A stretch of 44,018 nt of DNA from Phytobacter massiliensis JC163 (GCF_000321045.1 NZ_HE578945.1:1214612-1258629); one strand, 5' to 3'; positions 35,069 through 43,025 are shown, numbered from the stretch's first letter. Translations and numbers: made by a program. The notes: generated by a model not told the origin, from the letters alone.

Positions 35069-36256
35069 ATGTTCACCAAACGTAACCGTTCTATTGTCGC
35101 GCTGCTGGCGTCTTCTCTACTGCTCACTATTGGCCGGGGCGCAACGCTGCCGTTTATGACGATTTACCTCAATCGCCAGTACGCGATGGCGGTGGATCAA
35201 ATCGGTTATGCCCTGACGGTGGCGATGACTATCGGCGTCATTTTTAGCCTCGGCTTTGGCATTCTCGCCGATAAGTTCGATAAAAAACGCTATATGCTGC
35301 TGGCAATAGGGATATTTCTGTTAGGCTTTGCCGCTATTCCGCTGGTTAACCACGCGGGTCTGGTCGTGATATTGTTTTCGCTGATTAACTGCGCCTACTC
35401 GGTTTTTTCCACGGTACTGAAAGCCTATTTTTCCGATACCCTTGCGCCTGCGACGAAAGCGAAAATCTTTTCGCTTAACTACACCATGCTTAATATCGGC
35501 TGGACTATCGGCCCGCCGCTCAGCACGCTGCTTATCATGCACAGCATTAATCTTCCGTTCTGGCTGGCGGTGGGTTGCTCTGCGGTACCGCTGATGTTGA
35601 TTAAGCTCTACGTCCGCCGGGTCAGCGTGGCGCAGACTACCGCGGAGACGGTGGCCTGGTCCCCTTCGGTGCTGCTGCGTGACCGCGCCCTACGCTGGTT
35701 TACGCTCTCAGGCTTACTGGCGTCATTTGCTGGCGGGTCGTTCGCCTCCTGCATCGCACAGTACGTGATGTCGGTTGCCGATAGCGCCTTTGCCGAAAAG
35801 GTGGTTGCCGTGGTGCTGCCGGTCAACGCGGCGCTGGTGGTTACGCTACAGTACGCCGTTGGCCGCCGGCTCACCGCCAGCAACCTGCGTGGGTATATGT
35901 CGTTTGGCACCCTCTGCTTTTTACTTGGGCTTGGGGGCTTTATCTTTGCCGGTAGCAACCTCTGGTTCTGGGGCGCGGCGGCGGCGGTCTTTACCCTGGG
36001 CGAAGTGATTTACGCGCCGGGGGAATATATGCTGATTGATAACATCGCGCCGCCGGGAATGAAAGCGAGCTATTTTTCAGCCCAGGCGCTGGGCTGGCTG
36101 GGCGCGGCAATGAACCCCATGGCGACCGGGATCATTCTTACCACCCTGCCGCCCTGGTCGCTGTTTGCAATCCTGATGCTCGCCATTGTGCTGGCCTGGC
36201 TGATGCTGCTGCGCGGCATGCAGGCCAGACCGCTGGTACAGCTTCAGCCGCAGTAG
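35069..36256 (+). CDS. ydeE: YdeE, MFS peptide/drug efflux transporter
   Basis: This is a 395-residue twelve-helix MFS protein of the same length as E. coli YdeE, which has been linked to export of dipeptides and arabinose. The early block LLASSLLLTIGRGATLPFMTIYL, the loop ADKFDKKRYMLLAI, and NYTMLNIGWTIGPPL are characteristic. ATG 35069 (MFTKRNRSIVALL) aligns with the E. coli start; the frame open from 35015 lacks a ribosome site. It is divergent from eamA and ends 6 bases from the convergent next gene. Confidence 0.94.
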   Translation: MFTKRNRSIVALLASSLLLTIGRGATLPFMTIYLNRQYAMAVDQIGYALTVAMTIGVIFSLGFGILADKFDKKRYMLLAIGIFLLGFAAIPLVNHAGLVVILFSLINCAYSVFSTVLKAYFSDTLAPATKAKIFSLNYTMLNIGWTIGPPLSTLLIMHSINLPFWLAVGCSAVPLMLIKLYVRRVSVAQTTAETVAWSPSVLLRDRALRWFTLSGLLASFAGGSFASCIAQYVMSVADSAFAEKVVAVVLPVNAALVVTLQYAVGRRLTASNLRGYMSFGTLCFLLGLGGFIFAGSNLWFWGAAAAVFTLGEVIYAPGEYMLIDNIAPPGMKASYFSAQALGWLGAAMNPMATGIILTTLPPWSLFAILMLAIVLAWLMLLRGMQARPLVQLQPQ

Positions 36257-36262
36257 CGTTAT

Positions 36263-37507
36263 CTACGCCCGCGAGCGAAGCTGCGGGCCGTTGCTGAAAT
36301 GGCGCACCGCTGGCGTCATGCTGGCGGCCAGGGTGGCCAGTACCACTACCGCCGCGCAGGCCAGCAGGACGCCAGCGCTGCCGTAATGGTGTGCCAGCGG
36401 CCCGGCGGCGATTTCCCCTACCGGGATCGCCACGAACGAGCCCATCGCGTCGTAGGCATAGACCCGCGCCAGTTTTTCCGGCGGGATATGGGTCTGCAGC
36501 GCCTGCGCCCAGACAACGCCGAACAGCCCGACGCTGAGCCCCGCCAGCAAAAAGGCGGCCATCAATACCGGGGTGTAGGGTATCAGGCTCATAAACAACA
36601 TCGGCAGCGCGCAGAGCGCCACCAGCGACACGCCGATAAAAAAGTCTCGCCGGGGACGCCAGCGCAGCGCCAGCAACGATCCCAGTATCAGCCCGATGCT
36701 TTGCGACGCAACCGACAGCCCCCATCCGGTACGGCCAAAAGAGGCATCGGCCACGACCGGCCCAAGCACCATCATGACGCCGCTTAGCGCAGCATTGACC
36801 AGGGTAAACTGCGCGACAACCACCCACACCCAGCTGCGGGAAATAAACTCCCGCCAGCCGTCGCGCAAGTCCTGTAGCAGGTTCGACTGCTGCTCTTTCG
36901 TCGCTGCCGGGGCCATGCGGATCAGCAGATAGAGCGGCGCGGAGGCGGCAAAGCCCAGCGCATCAATCGCCAGCCCCCAGCCCGGCCCGATGGCGCTGGT
37001 AAGCACGCCGCCGAGGGATGCGCCAATCACCGTTCCGCCATAGACGCCGAGTTGAATAAAGGCGTTCGCCTCCCGCAGGCATTTCACCGGCACCGTTTGC
37101 GGCACCATGGATGACGAAGCCGGCAGCGCCACTCCGGCCGCCGCCCCGTTAAACGCGCCGAGCACGGCCAGCAGGGCCACCGTCGCGCTGCCGTCAAGCA
37201 CCAGCCAGGCCACAATACCCTGCGCCAGCGCGGCCACCAGCGATGAACAGACCAGCACCCGGCTGCGGGAATAGCGATCCGCCAGTACGCCGCCAATCAA
37301 CAAAAAGGCGACGTTAAAAACAGAGCGGGCGGCCACCACCAGCCCCAGCTCCGTTGCCGAGCCGCCGATATCCAGCACCGCGAAGGCCAGCGCTATCGGC
37401 GCAATACCGTTACCCAGCACGGTGAGCAGGCGGCCAAAAAAGAGATAACGAAAAGAGGAAAAATGAAATGCCCGCGGCCTGCGGGCATAAGAGGTATGCG
37501 CACTCAC
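36263..37507 (-). CDS. MFS exporter, EntS/MFS_3 type
   Basis: This is a 414-residue MFS protein of the MFS_3 (enterobactin-exporter-like) group: FRYLFFGRLLTVLGNGIAPIALAFAV for helix 1, the loop ADRYSRSRVLVCSS, and a second half starting FISRSWVWVVVAQFT. GTG 37507 is chosen because GGAGAAAG lies just upstream; the longer frame to 37600 includes non-membrane, low-quality sequence. The substrate is unknown. The gene order with the MetE-like gene (upstream on the same strand, 141-base gap) does not prove a shared operon. Confidence 0.88.
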   Translation of the reverse strand: MSAHTSYARRPRAFHFSSFRYLFFGRLLTVLGNGIAPIALAFAVLDIGGSATELGLVVAARSVFNVAFLLIGGVLADRYSRSRVLVCSSLVAALAQGIVAWLVLDGSATVALLAVLGAFNGAAAGVALPASSSMVPQTVPVKCLREANAFIQLGVYGGTVIGASLGGVLTSAIGPGWGLAIDALGFAASAPLYLLIRMAPAATKEQQSNLLQDLRDGWREFISRSWVWVVVAQFTLVNAALSGVMMVLGPVVADASFGRTGWGLSVASQSIGLILGSLLALRWRPRRDFFIGVSLVALCALPMLFMSLIPYTPVLMAAFLLAGLSVGLFGVVWAQALQTHIPPEKLARVYAYDAMGSFVAIPVGEIAAGPLAHHYGSAGVLLACAAVVVLATLAASMTPAVRHFSNGPQLRSRA

Positions 37508-37648
37508 GCTCTTTCTCCATTCAGAAAAAAGGCGCCTTGATGGTTGCTCATTGCTGGCTCCGTTGTGGATGGCCGACCGCCAGCAAGGTCCTTCAGGCAT
37601 GCGGAAAGGGCCGCATGTCCGTCTGATCGGGGTGATGCTATCTGCGGC

Positions 37649-38752
37649 TTACCACACCTGCTGCGCGATACGGGTGACGAGTCGCACTTTATCCCATTGC
37701 TGCGCCTCTGTCAGCGTGTTGCCCTCTTCGGTAGAGGCGAAACCACACTGCGGGCTCAGGCAGATCTGGCTGAGGTCGACATATTTTGCCGCTTCCTGCA
37801 GGCGCGCTTTTACCCCATCAGGATTTTCAAGCTCGCCGTTTTTGGTGGTAATCAACCCTAACACCACCTGCTGGCTACCGGGGCGTACGAAACGCAGCGG
37901 CGCGAAATCACCGGAGCGATCGTTGTCGTACTCCAGGAAAAAGGCGTCAACATTGACGCTGCCGAACAGCACCTCTGCCACCGGCTCGTATCCCCCTTCA
38001 GAGATCCAGGTGGAGCGGAAATTGCCGCGGCAGACATGCAGCCCGACAGTCAGATCGGCGGGCTTGCCTTCCAGCGCTTTGTTCAGCACGCGAGCGTAAA
38101 TGCGCGCCAGCTCATCCGGGTCGTCGCCACGCTCGCGGATCTGGCGGCGCTGCTCATCAGAGCACAGATAGGCCCAGACGGTATCATCCAGCTGCAGATA
38201 GCGGCAGCCAGCGGCATAAAAAGCGTGGATAGCATCGCGCCAGGTCGTGGCCAGATCGTCGAAGTAGGCGTCCAGCTCCGGGTAGACGGTGGCGTCAATA
38301 TCTTTGCGCCCGCCGCGGAAGTGCAGCACGCTCGGGCTGGGAATGGTCATTTTGGGCTGGGCATCGCCGCTGATGCTTTTCAGGTAGCGGAAATCGTCCA
38401 GCATCGGATGGTCGCCAAAGCCAAGTTTGCCGGTAACGCGCACGCCATGCGCGCGGGTCTGAACGCCGTTGAACTGGATACCGGCCTGGGCGTCATAGCG
38501 CTCTACCCCTTCCAGCCCGTCAAAGAAGTCGAAATGCCACCAGGCGCGGCGGAATTCGCCGTCGGTCACCACATGCAGGCCGCAGTCGCACTGCTGCTGC
38601 ACCACCTGACGAATCGCCTCATTTTCCACCAGGCGGAGTTGTTCCGCGGTGATATCGCCCTGCGCGAACTGCTGGCGGGCCTGTTTAATGGCATCCGGAC
38701 GTAAAAAACTGCCGACTACGTCTGCGCGGAACGGGGCCTGATGTCGTTGCAT
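37649..38752 (-). CDS. MetE C-terminal-like methyltransferase (YxjG/YxjH type)
   Basis: This is a 367-residue stand-alone catalytic barrel of cobalamin-independent methionine synthase. Zinc ligands are visible as LHVCRGN (His and Cys, near 240) and SPQCGF (Cys, near 337), and the substrate-binding Asp-rich YLQLDDTVWAYL is near 180. It is half the size of MetE, as in the Bacillus YxjG/YxjH family, and probably methylates homocysteine or a related thiol using a methyl donor other than polyglutamyl-folate. AAGGAG precedes ATG 38752. A rhodanese gene lies upstream on the same strand, which hints at sulfur metabolism. Confidence 0.9.
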   Translation of the reverse strand: MQRHQAPFRADVVGSFLRPDAIKQARQQFAQGDITAEQLRLVENEAIRQVVQQQCDCGLHVVTDGEFRRAWWHFDFFDGLEGVERYDAQAGIQFNGVQTRAHGVRVTGKLGFGDHPMLDDFRYLKSISGDAQPKMTIPSPSVLHFRGGRKDIDATVYPELDAYFDDLATTWRDAIHAFYAAGCRYLQLDDTVWAYLCSDEQRRQIRERGDDPDELARIYARVLNKALEGKPADLTVGLHVCRGNFRSTWISEGGYEPVAEVLFGSVNVDAFFLEYDNDRSGDFAPLRFVRPGSQQVVLGLITTKNGELENPDGVKARLQEAAKYVDLSQICLSPQCGFASTEEGNTLTEAQQWDKVRLVTRIAQQVW

Positions 38753-38903
38753 GGTGTCTCCTTGCCGCCGGGTCGATAGTTGCCCGGCGTGATAATGTAT
38801 TGTTTGAACTTTTTAGCCTTCTGGATGGCTAAATGCCCAGGCAAAATGACACAGGCCCCTGCTTGATGGCAAACGAGAAATTTTCACGCTACATGAATTT
38901 TCT

Positions 38904-39299
38904 TCAACTTGTCGCAAAGGTATAGCCTTCATCCTGCCAGCCGGTAATTCCGCCGAGCATGATTTTCACCGGCAGCCCCAGGCGGGCGAGTTTCAGCGCT
39001 GCGCGATCCGCGCCGTTACAGTGCGGCCCGGCGCAGTAGACCACAAAGAGCGTATCCTGCGGCCACTCGGCCATCCGCTCACGGGTCATCATGGCGTGGG
39101 GCAAATGGATCGCGCCCGGAATATGGCGACGGGCGAACGTCTCCGGGCTGCCTACCACATGTAGCAGCACAAAATCCTGTTCATTATGGTTAAGCGCATG
39201 GTGCACATCGGCACAGTCGGTCTCGACGCTCAGCCGATGGGTAAAGTGGCTGACAGCTTCTTCTGGCGAGGCGGCAGGAAATTCAGTTACGTAGCTCAT
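38904..39299 (-). CDS. Single-domain rhodanese-like sulfurtransferase
   Basis: This is a 131-residue rhodanese domain. The catalytic Cys89 heads the loop CAGPHCNGADRAALKLA, followed by the closing pattern VKIMLGGITGWQDEGY. The usual Asp of the LIDVR motif is replaced by His (LLHVVGSPE), as seen in some atypical members. It would move sulfane sulfur or act in cyanide/thiol stress; the acceptor is unknown. It is divergent from ftrA, which probably regulates it (67 bases between starts). Confidence 0.9.
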   Translation of the reverse strand: MSYVTEFPAASPEEAVSHFTHRLSVETDCADVHHALNHNEQDFVLLHVVGSPETFARRHIPGAIHLPHAMMTRERMAEWPQDTLFVVYCAGPHCNGADRAALKLARLGLPVKIMLGGITGWQDEGYTFATS

Positions 39300-39366
39300 A
39301 GTGCTTTCTCCGGGTTTGTGTTAACACTAATCTAACGAAAACAGAACGCAGCGGCTGCATAGCTTT

Positions 39367-40371
39367 ATGCCAGATAACAGCAAAAAGATGACAATCTCAC
39401 CTTCCCCGGAGCGTAAACATTTCGTCGTGGCGCTGGCCTATGACGGGCTTTGTACGTTTGAATTTGGCGTCGCGGTGGAAATTTTCGGCCTGCCGCGTCC
39501 GGAAATGGGCGAACGCTGGTATCGCTTCGCGGTGGCTGCCGTGGAGGAAGGCGACCTGCACGCCACCGGCGGTATTCGCGTTGTGGCGCAGGGAGGTCTG
39601 GAACTGCTGGCGCAGGCCGACACCATCGTCGTGCCGGGCTGGCGCGGCGCAAACGCGCCGGTTCCCGCTACGCTATGCCAGGCGTTGCGGGCGGCATCGC
39701 TGCGCGGCGCGCGGGTGATATCCATCTGTTCAGGGGTGTTTGTGCTGGCGGCGGCAGGCCTGCTAAACGGGCGCAAAGCGACCACCCACTGGCGCTACGT
39801 TTCGACGCTGCGCCAGGCTTATCCTGCCATCGACGTGGTGGAAGATGCCCTTTACTGTGATGAGGGTAATGTGATGTCTTCGGCGGGAAGCGCGGCGGGC
39901 ATCGACCTTTGTTTGCACGTGGTGCGTAAGGACTTCGACCGCGAGGTGGCTAACAATGTGGCGCAACGGCTGGTGGTTCAGCCCCATCGCGCCGGTTCGC
40001 AAACGCAGAATGTTGCCGAACCGGTAGCCCGCGCCAGGGAGAGCGAGTCCCTTGGTCAGCTTTTCGACTTTATCCGCCAGCAGCTTACGCAAAGCCATAC
40101 GGTCGAGACGCTGGCGCGGCGCGTCGGCATGAGTCCGCGTACCTTTTTACGCCGTTTTGCCGAGTCGACGGGCACCACGCCCGCTAAGTGGATTTTGCAG
40201 GCGCGGCTACAGCGGGCGCAGACACTGTTAGCCCAGTCGCGCCTGACGATAGATGTCATTGCCGCTGAAGTAGGTTTTAGCACCAGCGCGCTCATGCGCT
40301 ACCATTTCCAGCGCCAGTTTGCGCTGACGCCAGCGGCGTACCGGAAAAAGTTTTCCGGCGCGGTAAAATAA
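39367..40371 (+). CDS. ftrA: FtrA, GATase1-AraC transcription regulator
   Basis: This is a 334-residue regulator. The N-terminal DJ-1/PfpI (class I amidotransferase-like) domain (about 18-205) has the nucleophile-elbow Cys in SICSGVFVLAAAG. The C-terminal AraC-type double helix-turn-helix (about 235-330) has RRVGMSPRTFLRRFAESTG and IAAEVGFSTSALMRYHFQRQF. This architecture and the divergent rhodanese match the genes named ftrA in enterobacteria. The start may be 39367 or 39388; neither has a strong ribosome site. It probably activates the rhodanese. Confidence 0.9.
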   Translation: MPDNSKKMTISPSPERKHFVVALAYDGLCTFEFGVAVEIFGLPRPEMGERWYRFAVAAVEEGDLHATGGIRVVAQGGLELLAQADTIVVPGWRGANAPVPATLCQALRAASLRGARVISICSGVFVLAAAGLLNGRKATTHWRYVSTLRQAYPAIDVVEDALYCDEGNVMSSAGSAAGIDLCLHVVRKDFDREVANNVAQRLVVQPHRAGSQTQNVAEPVARARESESLGQLFDFIRQQLTQSHTVETLARRVGMSPRTFLRRFAESTGTTPAKWILQARLQRAQTLLAQSRLTIDVIAAEVGFSTSALMRYHFQRQFALTPAAYRKKFSGAVK

Positions 40372-40656
40372 TATTTGCGCCGTAAAAAGGATCATGCCTT
40401 CGCCTGTAATAGTATTAATGGCCAAAAAAAACCGCCAGGTACTCGCTGGCGGTAAATGCTTGCATGGATAGATTTGTTTTGGTATCCACAATACCCCACC
40501 TCAGGTGGAAGATAACGGATCGCCTTTAATCTACCCATCTCAACTTCAATAAAGGTTAAACGACGGGCGCGTTATCGCCCTTTTAGCAAAGCGGTGTTTA
40601 CGACTGTGATGCCCTTCAAATATTCTCATTCAGGTTATTTGTACCGCGCTTACCCG
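40372..40656. other. 285-base region between ftrA and hsp20 with several hairpins
   Basis: On the minus strand it contains in order CCACCTGAGGTGG (palindrome, about 40497-40509), GGTAT-TGTGG-ATACC (about 40481-40495), then the strong terminator at 40424-40453. This could be a structured 3' untranslated region of hsp20 or an independent small RNA of about 90-110 bases. No convincing protein frame was found. Confidence 0.4.
40424..40453 (-). terminator. Strong minus-strand intrinsic terminator
   Basis: On the minus strand, ACCGCCAG / CTGGCGGT is a perfect 8-bp stem with a 7-base loop followed by eight T. It lies 204 bases beyond the hsp20 stop with no gene just before it, so it ends either a long hsp20 3' tail or a separate small RNA. 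Confidence 0.85.
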
Positions 40657-41124
40657 TTAAGCTTTATGCTCAATCGCCTGCTGTTTGTTTTCTATGGCAA
40701 TTTTGCGGGGTTTTTCACTTTCCGGGATCTCCTGATACACCGTAATATGTAACAGCCCGCTTTCCAGTTTTGCATTACTTACCCGCGCGTGCTCCGGTAG
40801 CGAGAAGCTCAAGCGGAAATCCGCCCGCCGGATGCCGCGATACAGCCAGTTTTCCTCTTTCTGCTCGCTGTTTTCTACCTGTTTGCCCGATACGTGCAGG
40901 CTGCCGCCCACGGTTTCGATTTCCAGTTCATCTTCTTTCCAGCCGGGCACGCTCAGCGTAAGCAGGAAATTATGCTCGTCTGTTTTTTGAATATCATAAG
41001 CTGGCAGAGAAGAAACCGGCGCGTCGCCCGTAAGCTGGCTAAAGAGACGGTCTATACGATTAAAACGATCGGAGAAAACGGAATCAGCAATACCCGGAAA
41101 TGCTGACAAGGTTCTGAGTGCCAT
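40657..41124 (-). CDS. Hsp20-family small heat-shock protein
   Basis: This is a 155-residue alpha-crystallin-domain chaperone of the IbpA/IbpB type that holds unfolding proteins for DnaK/ClpB. The N-terminal arm (1-45) is followed by the alpha-crystallin domain starting AYDIQKTDEHNFLLTL and containing SVPGWKEDELEIE and a strand GSLHVSGK. An I-x-I-like motif (KIAIEN) is near the C-terminus. ATG 41124 has a perfect AGGAGG site. A sigma-32 type promoter and a hairpin around the ribosome site are upstream. It is separate from any ibpAB pair in the window. Confidence 0.93.
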   Translation of the reverse strand: MALRTLSAFPGIADSVFSDRFNRIDRLFSQLTGDAPVSSLPAYDIQKTDEHNFLLTLSVPGWKEDELEIETVGGSLHVSGKQVENSEQKEENWLYRGIRRADFRLSFSLPEHARVSNAKLESGLLHITVYQEIPESEKPRKIAIENKQQAIEHKA

Positions 41125-41125
41125 A

Positions 41126-41147
41126 ATTAACCTCCTGAATAGTTAAT
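41126..41147 (-). promoter_or_regulatory. Hairpin around the hsp20 ribosome site (possible RNA thermometer)
   Basis: In the hsp20 leader, ATTAAC and GTTAAT form a perfect 6-bp AU-rich stem. The loop holds most of the AGGAGG ribosome site, and the closing stem takes its last G and the bases before the ATG. Weak, melting-prone stems at this place are typical of heat-shock RNA thermometers; a second palindrome, CAAGCATTGCTTG, lies at 41168-41180. Confidence 0.35.
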
Positions 41148-41191
41148 CCAAAAGTTTATCTTTAAGGCAAGCATTGCTTGTCCGTTACTAA

Positions 41192-41219
41192 AAATAGGTA
41201 CGTTCAAATCCTTTTCAAG
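41192..41219 (-). promoter_or_regulatory. Sigma-32 heat-shock promoter of hsp20
   Basis: On the minus strand, -35 CTTGAAA (41219-41213) is a perfect sigma-32 element. The -10 CCTATTT (41198-41192) resembles CCCATNT, with a 14-base spacer within the accepted range. Confidence 0.75.
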
Positions 41220-41340
41220 GGGAAAATAAAAAAATTTCGCCTGTTTTTTATGGCAGCATTGAACTCGAAATCAGATAAATAAGCGGCAGCCCGTCTTCGA
41301 TAAACGCCACGCCATCGCCATAAGCCCCGCCCTCTTGACA

Positions 41341-41356
41341 CTGTATACTTTTACAG
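41341..41356 (+). promoter_or_regulatory. LexA (SOS) box
   Basis: CTGT-N8-ACAG with the preferred flank, CTGTATACTTTTACAG, lies 36-52 bases before the msgA-like gene. It is a full match to the LexA core consensus, so the gene should be DNA-damage inducible. Confidence 0.88.
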
Positions 41357-41392
41357 TAATGATAGCGCCAAAAATTCTGTCTCGAGGTGACT

Positions 41393-41632
41393 ATGTTTGT
41401 GGAGCTTGTTTACGATAAGCGCAATGTTGCGGGCTTACCCGGCGCGAAGGAGATAATCCTGACTGAACTGACTAAGCGCGTGCACCGCATCTTTCCCGAC
41501 GCGGATGTGCGGGTCAAACCCATGCAGGCCAACGGTCTTAATAGCGACGCCAGCAAAAGCGATCGCGAGAAGCTTAACCGAATGCTCGAAGAGATGTTCG
41601 ACGAAGCAGATATGTGGCTGACGGCGGAATAA
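41393..41632 (+). CDS. msgA: DinI-family protein, MsgA-like
   Basis: This is a 79-residue acidic protein of the DinI family (alpha-beta fold that binds RecA filaments or mimics DNA). It resembles Salmonella MsgA, a macrophage-survival protein, from its first residues (MFVELVYDKRNV) to the acidic C-terminal helix (LNRMLEEMFDEADMWL). ATG 41393 has GAGG six bases upstream; the GTG at 41387 is inside that site. A LexA box controls it, consistent with DinI relatives. A small membrane-protein gene follows 99 bases later. Confidence 0.9.
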   Translation: MFVELVYDKRNVAGLPGAKEIILTELTKRVHRIFPDADVRVKPMQANGLNSDASKSDREKLNRMLEEMFDEADMWLTAE

Positions 41633-41731
41633 CTTTCTGTCAAACGCGCGAAACTCACCTTTTCGCGCGATATCGCGTTGCCTTTACCCACGGTACAACA
41701 GAGTCACAGCAGGTCTTTTCGAGGCCCGAAT

Positions 41732-41827
41732 ATGCTCTGGTGGGTTATCTCCCTTGTTATCGCCACGCTGGTCTTCGCCGCCGTAGTGATTCACTCGCGC
41801 CTTGATGATGCGAACAGTGATTACTAG
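41732..41827 (+). CDS. Predicted 31-residue single-pass membrane protein
   Basis: A short frame reads from ATG 41732 to TAG 41825-41827 with GAGG seven bases before the start. The product is a single hydrophobic helix (LWWVISLVIATLVFAAVVI, residues 2-20) followed by a short acidic tail (HSRLDDANSDY). This is the usual design of enterobacterial small membrane proteins. The helix runs directly from Met, so the N-terminus is nearly free of charge. I cannot name it. It may be transcribed with the SOS-controlled gene upstream. Confidence 0.6.
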   Translation: MLWWVISLVIATLVFAAVVIHSRLDDANSDY

Positions 41828-41839
41828 CCGCGCGTCGGA

Positions 41840-42130
41840 CTAGTCATTGCTTCCGGAATCGCCGCCGCTATCGCAGGAACCACTATCAAAACTGCCGTGG
41901 TCGTGGCTGGTGTGATGCGATGTGCTGCAGTCGTTTTCATTGAGATGGTGCGCCAGCGTCGCGGCGATGAGCGGGCTGGCGGCGCTCAGCGTCTGCACTA
42001 TCTCTGTCGCCTCATTTCCGGTAAAGGTGCGGGAAACGGTCTGCTGATGTGACGCATCCGCCCCCTTTTTCCCGTGGCTCCCTCTCCCCCGGAAGAATAA
42101 CCTCTCTCGCAGCGCGCTCAAAAATTTCAT
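41840..42130 (-). CDS. Uncharacterised protein with Ser/His/Asp/Gly-rich tail
   Basis: This is a 96-residue protein. The first half is basic (MKFLSALRERLFFRGRGSHGKK). A middle segment (residues 35-65, NEATEIVQTLSAASPLIAATLAHHLN) is likely helical. The last ~28 residues are almost only Ser, His, Asp, Gly with two Cys (HDHGSFDSGSCDSGGD), which could bind metal. AAGGAG precedes ATG 42130. No family is recognised. It is convergent with the small membrane-protein gene (12-base gap). Confidence 0.7.
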   Translation of the reverse strand: MKFLSALRERLFFRGRGSHGKKGADASHQQTVSRTFTGNEATEIVQTLSAASPLIAATLAHHLNENDCSTSHHTSHDHGSFDSGSCDSGGDSGSND

Positions 42131-42191
42131 CAGCAGCTCCTTACGCCTGTTAATACAGCCAAAATGATGATAGCCAGGATAACCCGTTTAC

Positions 42192-42217
42192 GCCCCACCC
42201 GGGGTTACCGGGTGGGC
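42192..42217 (-). terminator. GC-rich hairpin after the dcp remnant
   Basis: CCCACCCGG / CCGGGTGGG is a perfect 9-bp stem with a 5-base loop, 10 bases after the dcp stop. It is probably the native dcp terminator, although no T run follows. Confidence 0.55.
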
Positions 42218-42226
42218 TCATCCGGG

Positions 42227-42482
42227 CTACGCCTCGCTCAGTCCCCGGTTTTTCAGCATCGGCTCGATCTGCGGATCGTGGCCGCGCCACTGACGATAAA
42301 GTTCAGCTAAATCAGTACTATTACCGCGTGACAAAATCGCCTCGCGGAATCTCTGCCCGTTCTCCCGGCTTAATCCGCCCTGCTCCACAAACCACTGATA
42401 GCCGTCGTCGGCCAGCATCTGGGTCCACAGATAAGCGTAATAGCCCGCGGCGTAACCGCCACCGAAAATATGGGCGAAGCAT
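42227..42482 (-). pseudogene. dcp: Dcp dipeptidyl carboxypeptidase, C-terminal remnant
   Basis: The last ~84 codons of dcp, encoding a zinc dipeptidyl carboxypeptidase of the M3 family, are intact. They read FAHIFGGGYAAGYYAYLW, then ADDGYQWFVEQGG and FREAILSRGNSTDL, to the stop TAG at 42229-42227. Similarity to E. coli Dcp ends abruptly near 42480; beyond it the sequence is AT-rich and non-coding, then phage genes. The HEXXH active site is not in this part. The fragment has no start signals of its own. The rest of dcp must lie beyond the inserted element, or a duplicated 3' end was supplied by the phage. Confidence 0.9.
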
Positions 42483-42722
42483 ACTATTCAAATGGCATCT
42501 TTACTTATTATAAACAAAGGGTTAAGTTGCATTCGGAGTGTTAATTTGCACCATTTCAGCTACCAATACAACTCCATGTTATTCAGTATGTTGCATATCG
42601 TTTTGGAGAAGAGTTTTGCTGAAAAGCGGTTTATCTTTGGTCACTTTAGCTCACATTTCAATCAAAATTCTATTTAAACGGCAGATATCGATCCCCTGTA
42701 CGATTTAAAGTGCGCCCGCCTT
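42483..42722. other. AT-rich junction segment of the inserted element
   Basis: These 240 bases between the dcp remnant and the first phage gene are AT-rich and non-coding on both strands as far as I can see. An attachment core should lie at about 42470-42490, but the other end of the element is outside the window, so it cannot be defined. Confidence 0.5.
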
Positions 42723-43025
42723 TTACGACGGAATATCATCAGCATCAGTGCCGTTGATGAAAAACGACACACGCCCCAGCACCTCAACTTCTTCCGCAGC
42801 CTCACCTTCGATCGCTTCGCCATCTTCTGTAATTCCGGCCTCGCCGCACAGCCGGACATAAAATGTGAGACCACAAAAGCTGATGAGCAATACAGATTGT
42901 TCATCCGGTACCGCGTTGCGGTCCATAACAGCGATACAACAACTGGTTTCTATAAACTCAGCCGCAGGCGGCAGCCCACAAAGAGAGAAGATATCTGGTG
43001 TTACATGTGATGTTTGCGCTTGCAT
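42723..43025 (-). CDS. Uncharacterised acidic phage protein
   Basis: This is a 100-residue protein with a strongly acidic stretch near 62-82 (GEAGITEDGEAIEGEAAEE) and five Cys in the first two thirds. GGAGGG precedes ATG 43025. It is the last gene before the dcp junction, in line with the phage structural genes upstream. No family is recognised. Confidence 0.65.
   Translation of the reverse strand: MQAQTSHVTPDIFSLCGLPPAAEFIETSCCIAVMDRNAVPDEQSVLLISFCGLTFYVRLCGEAGITEDGEAIEGEAAEEVEVLGRVSFFINGTDADDIPS

Noticed and set aside
40419..40472. 17-codon plus-strand frame starting MAKKNRQVLAGG across the terminator
   Set aside because: It lies entirely over the minus-strand terminator hairpin with no ribosome site; chance reading of the A run.
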